A stretch of DNA of 64,000 bases from Acidovorax benzenivorans (GTDB lineage Bacteria; Pseudomonadota; Gammaproteobacteria; Burkholderiales; Burkholderiaceae_C): contig NZ_JAPCKI010000023.1 of assembly GCF_028680575.1 (NCBI RefSeq), positions 1 to 64,000 on the forward strand, in the 5' to 3' direction. The notes below the pieces were generated by a model. It was given only the letters and a program-made list of their open reading frames with translations. It ran no database searches and was not told the DNA's origin. Shown here one piece after another: positions 62,915 to 64,000 of the stretch; the stretch's first letter is position 1, and each line of letters starts with the position of its first letter. The translations under genes were made by a program, and so were the position numbers.

Positions 62915-64000
62915 ATGAAGATGAGCATGAAGAACCCGCGTTTTCGTCCTTTCGTACCCGCAGCGCTGGCTGCGGCCGTGTTGGCTGCCTGCGGCGGCAG
63001 TGATGGCGACAGCGCCGCACCCAACACCAAGCCCGCTTACCTGGGCACGATCAGCGAGGCCACGTACGACGGCACCAGCAACGACTTGCTGACCGCTGGC
63101 CTGGGCGCCACCGGCCTGGCCGCAGCCGTGCCACCGGCTTATGCCGACCCGCTCAAGCCCACGGCGGCCGAGCTGCGCCGCACGGCCATCCACACCAACT
63201 ACCGCGCCATGCTCGACATGACGGCCGCAGGCGGCTACGGCACGCTCTATGGCCCCAGGGTGGATGCGCAAGGCAAGGTCACCACCGGCGAGGGCAAGGT
63301 GGCGGGCACCGAGTACATCGCGTTTGCTGACGACGGCACAGGCCGCAAGAACGTCACCCTCATGGTGCAGGTGCCTGCCAGCTTCGATCCCAAGAAGCCC
63401 TGCATGATCACCGCCACGGCCTCGGGCTCCCGCGGGGTGTATGGCGGCATCTCCACGGGCGAGTGGGGCCTCAAACGCGGCTGCGCCGTGGCCTACTCCG
63501 ACAAGGGCACCGGCGGTGCGCCGCACGATCTGCAGAACGACACCGTGCCGCTGATCGACGGCACACGCACCGCGGCCACCGCTGCGGGCAAGGCCGCAGC
63601 CTTCAACGCGGGCCTCACGGCCACCGAGCTGGCGGCCTTCAACACCGCCACACCCAACCGCTTTGCTTTCAAGCACGCCCACTCGGGCCAGAACGCGGAG
63701 AAGGACTGGGGAACCACCACGCTGCAGGCGGTGGAGTTCGGCTACTACGTGCTCAACCAGCGTTATGGCAGCACCGATGCAGCGGGCCAGCGCCTGAAGA
63801 CGTTGACCCCGGCCAACACCATCGTGATTGCATCGAGCATCTCCAACGGCGGTGGCTCCGCCATTGCCGCGGCCGAGCTGGACACCCAGGGCCTTATCAG
63901 CGGTGTGGCCGTGTCCGAGCCCGCGCTGGAGCTGCCCGCCAACCCCGGTGTCACCGTGCGCCGTGGCAGCACCGAGGTGGCCGTCACTGGCAAGACGCTG
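62915..64000 (+). CDS. D-(-)-3-hydroxybutyrate oligomer hydrolase (5' part, runs off the right edge)
   Basis: The first 362 codons are open to the window end. ATG 62915 follows GGAGA at good spacing. A lipoprotein-type signal ends in the lipobox LAACGGS (about residue 25). The sequence matches the 3HB-oligomer hydrolase family: TYDGTSNDLLTAGLG, RAMLDMTAAGGYGTLYGP, ATASGSRGVYGGI, KGTGGAPHDL and the nucleophile region ASSISNGGG (Ser310). Complete members are about 700 residues. They split 3-hydroxybutyrate dimers and oligomers to monomer. It fits as the last hydrolytic step of the PHB cluster. Confidence 0.88.
   Translation, partial: MKMSMKNPRFRPFVPAALAAAVLAACGGSDGDSAAPNTKPAYLGTISEATYDGTSNDLLTAGLGATGLAAAVPPAYADPLKPTAAELRRTAIHTNYRAMLDMTAAGGYGTLYGPRVDAQGKVTTGEGKVAGTEYIAFADDGTGRKNVTLMVQVPASFDPKKPCMITATASGSRGVYGGISTGEWGLKRGCAVAYSDKGTGGAPHDLQNDTVPLIDGTRTAATAAGKAAAFNAGLTATELAAFNTATPNRFAFKHAHSGQNAEKDWGTTTLQAVEFGYYVLNQRYGSTDAAGQRLKTLTPANTIVIASSISNGGGSAIAAAELDTQGLISGVAVSEPALELPANPGVTVRRGSTEVAVTGKTL

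Noticed and set aside
61673-63682. Minus-strand ORF of 669 codons
   Set aside because: Antisense to livM and the 3HB-oligomer hydrolase; His/Gln/Arg/Gly-rich shadow frame.

Overview
The window looks like chromosomal DNA of a Comamonadaceae betaproteobacterium of the Acidovorax/Delftia/Comamonas kind. This is inferred from high-GC coding, several Bug/TctC-type binding proteins, a fused indolepyruvate ferredoxin oxidoreductase, a type-2 PHB depolymerase, Fur-box style and a repeat that resembles one I associate with this family. No rRNA, tRNA, CRISPR array or intact mobile element was seen.

Region 1 (about 1-19,100) is a copper-resistance island. A minus-strand operon encodes an unknown secreted protein, a TolC-like lipoprotein, a Tat-exported multicopper oxidase, the cupredoxin CopI and a CusF-like protein. 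It is divergent from copRS. Then follow a DUF2933 protein and a CopF/CopA-type P1B ATPase behind a MerR/CueR-type promoter, a Spy-like protein, a Crp/Fnr regulator, a small Met/His/Cys-rich secreted protein and a complete CusCBA efflux system whose CusB carries a fused CusF domain. The island ends with a second CueR-type promoter driving a Cys-tailed copper chaperone and a Met-rich lipoprotein.

Region 2 (19,400-28,300) holds a tightly overlapping operon of LacI regulator, binding protein, two permeases, ATPase and a metallophosphoesterase, which suggests uptake and use of an organophosphate or phosphodiester. It also holds a catalytically degenerate LMW-phosphatase/ArsC-like protein, a phytase-like lipoprotein and a decayed IS3-type transposase.

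Region 3 (28,300-46,400) is aromatic catabolism. A homoprotocatechuate-type meta-cleavage operon (hydratase, aldolase, D-2-hydroxyacid oxidase, semialdehyde dehydrogenase, LigB-type dioxygenase, FAH-family isomerase/decarboxylase, Bug protein) is divergent from a LysR regulator. A frameshifted remnant of a second hpaD lies beside a second operon (amidohydrolase, BASS transporter, a second D-2-hydroxyacid oxidase, indolepyruvate ferredoxin oxidoreductase) that is divergent from an AraC-type regulator. Together they could funnel aryl-lactates and arylpyruvates through arylacetyl compounds to ring cleavage.

Region 4 (46,400-54,400) holds an unknown protein, a 68-bp inverted-repeat element, an Hsp15-like RNA-binding protein, the TctDE two-component system divergent from the TctCBA tricarboxylate transporter, and a DUF2325 gene behind a Fur-box-like palindrome.

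Region 5 (54,400-64,000) is the most distinctive unit. A PAS/sigma-54 activator lies before a near-consensus sigma-54 promoter, followed by a Liv-type binding protein, an extracellular type-2 PHB depolymerase, LivG-LivF-LivH-LivM homologues and a 3-hydroxybutyrate-oligomer hydrolase that runs off the right edge. Read together it looks like a depolymerise-import-hydrolyse system for polyhydroxybutyrate.
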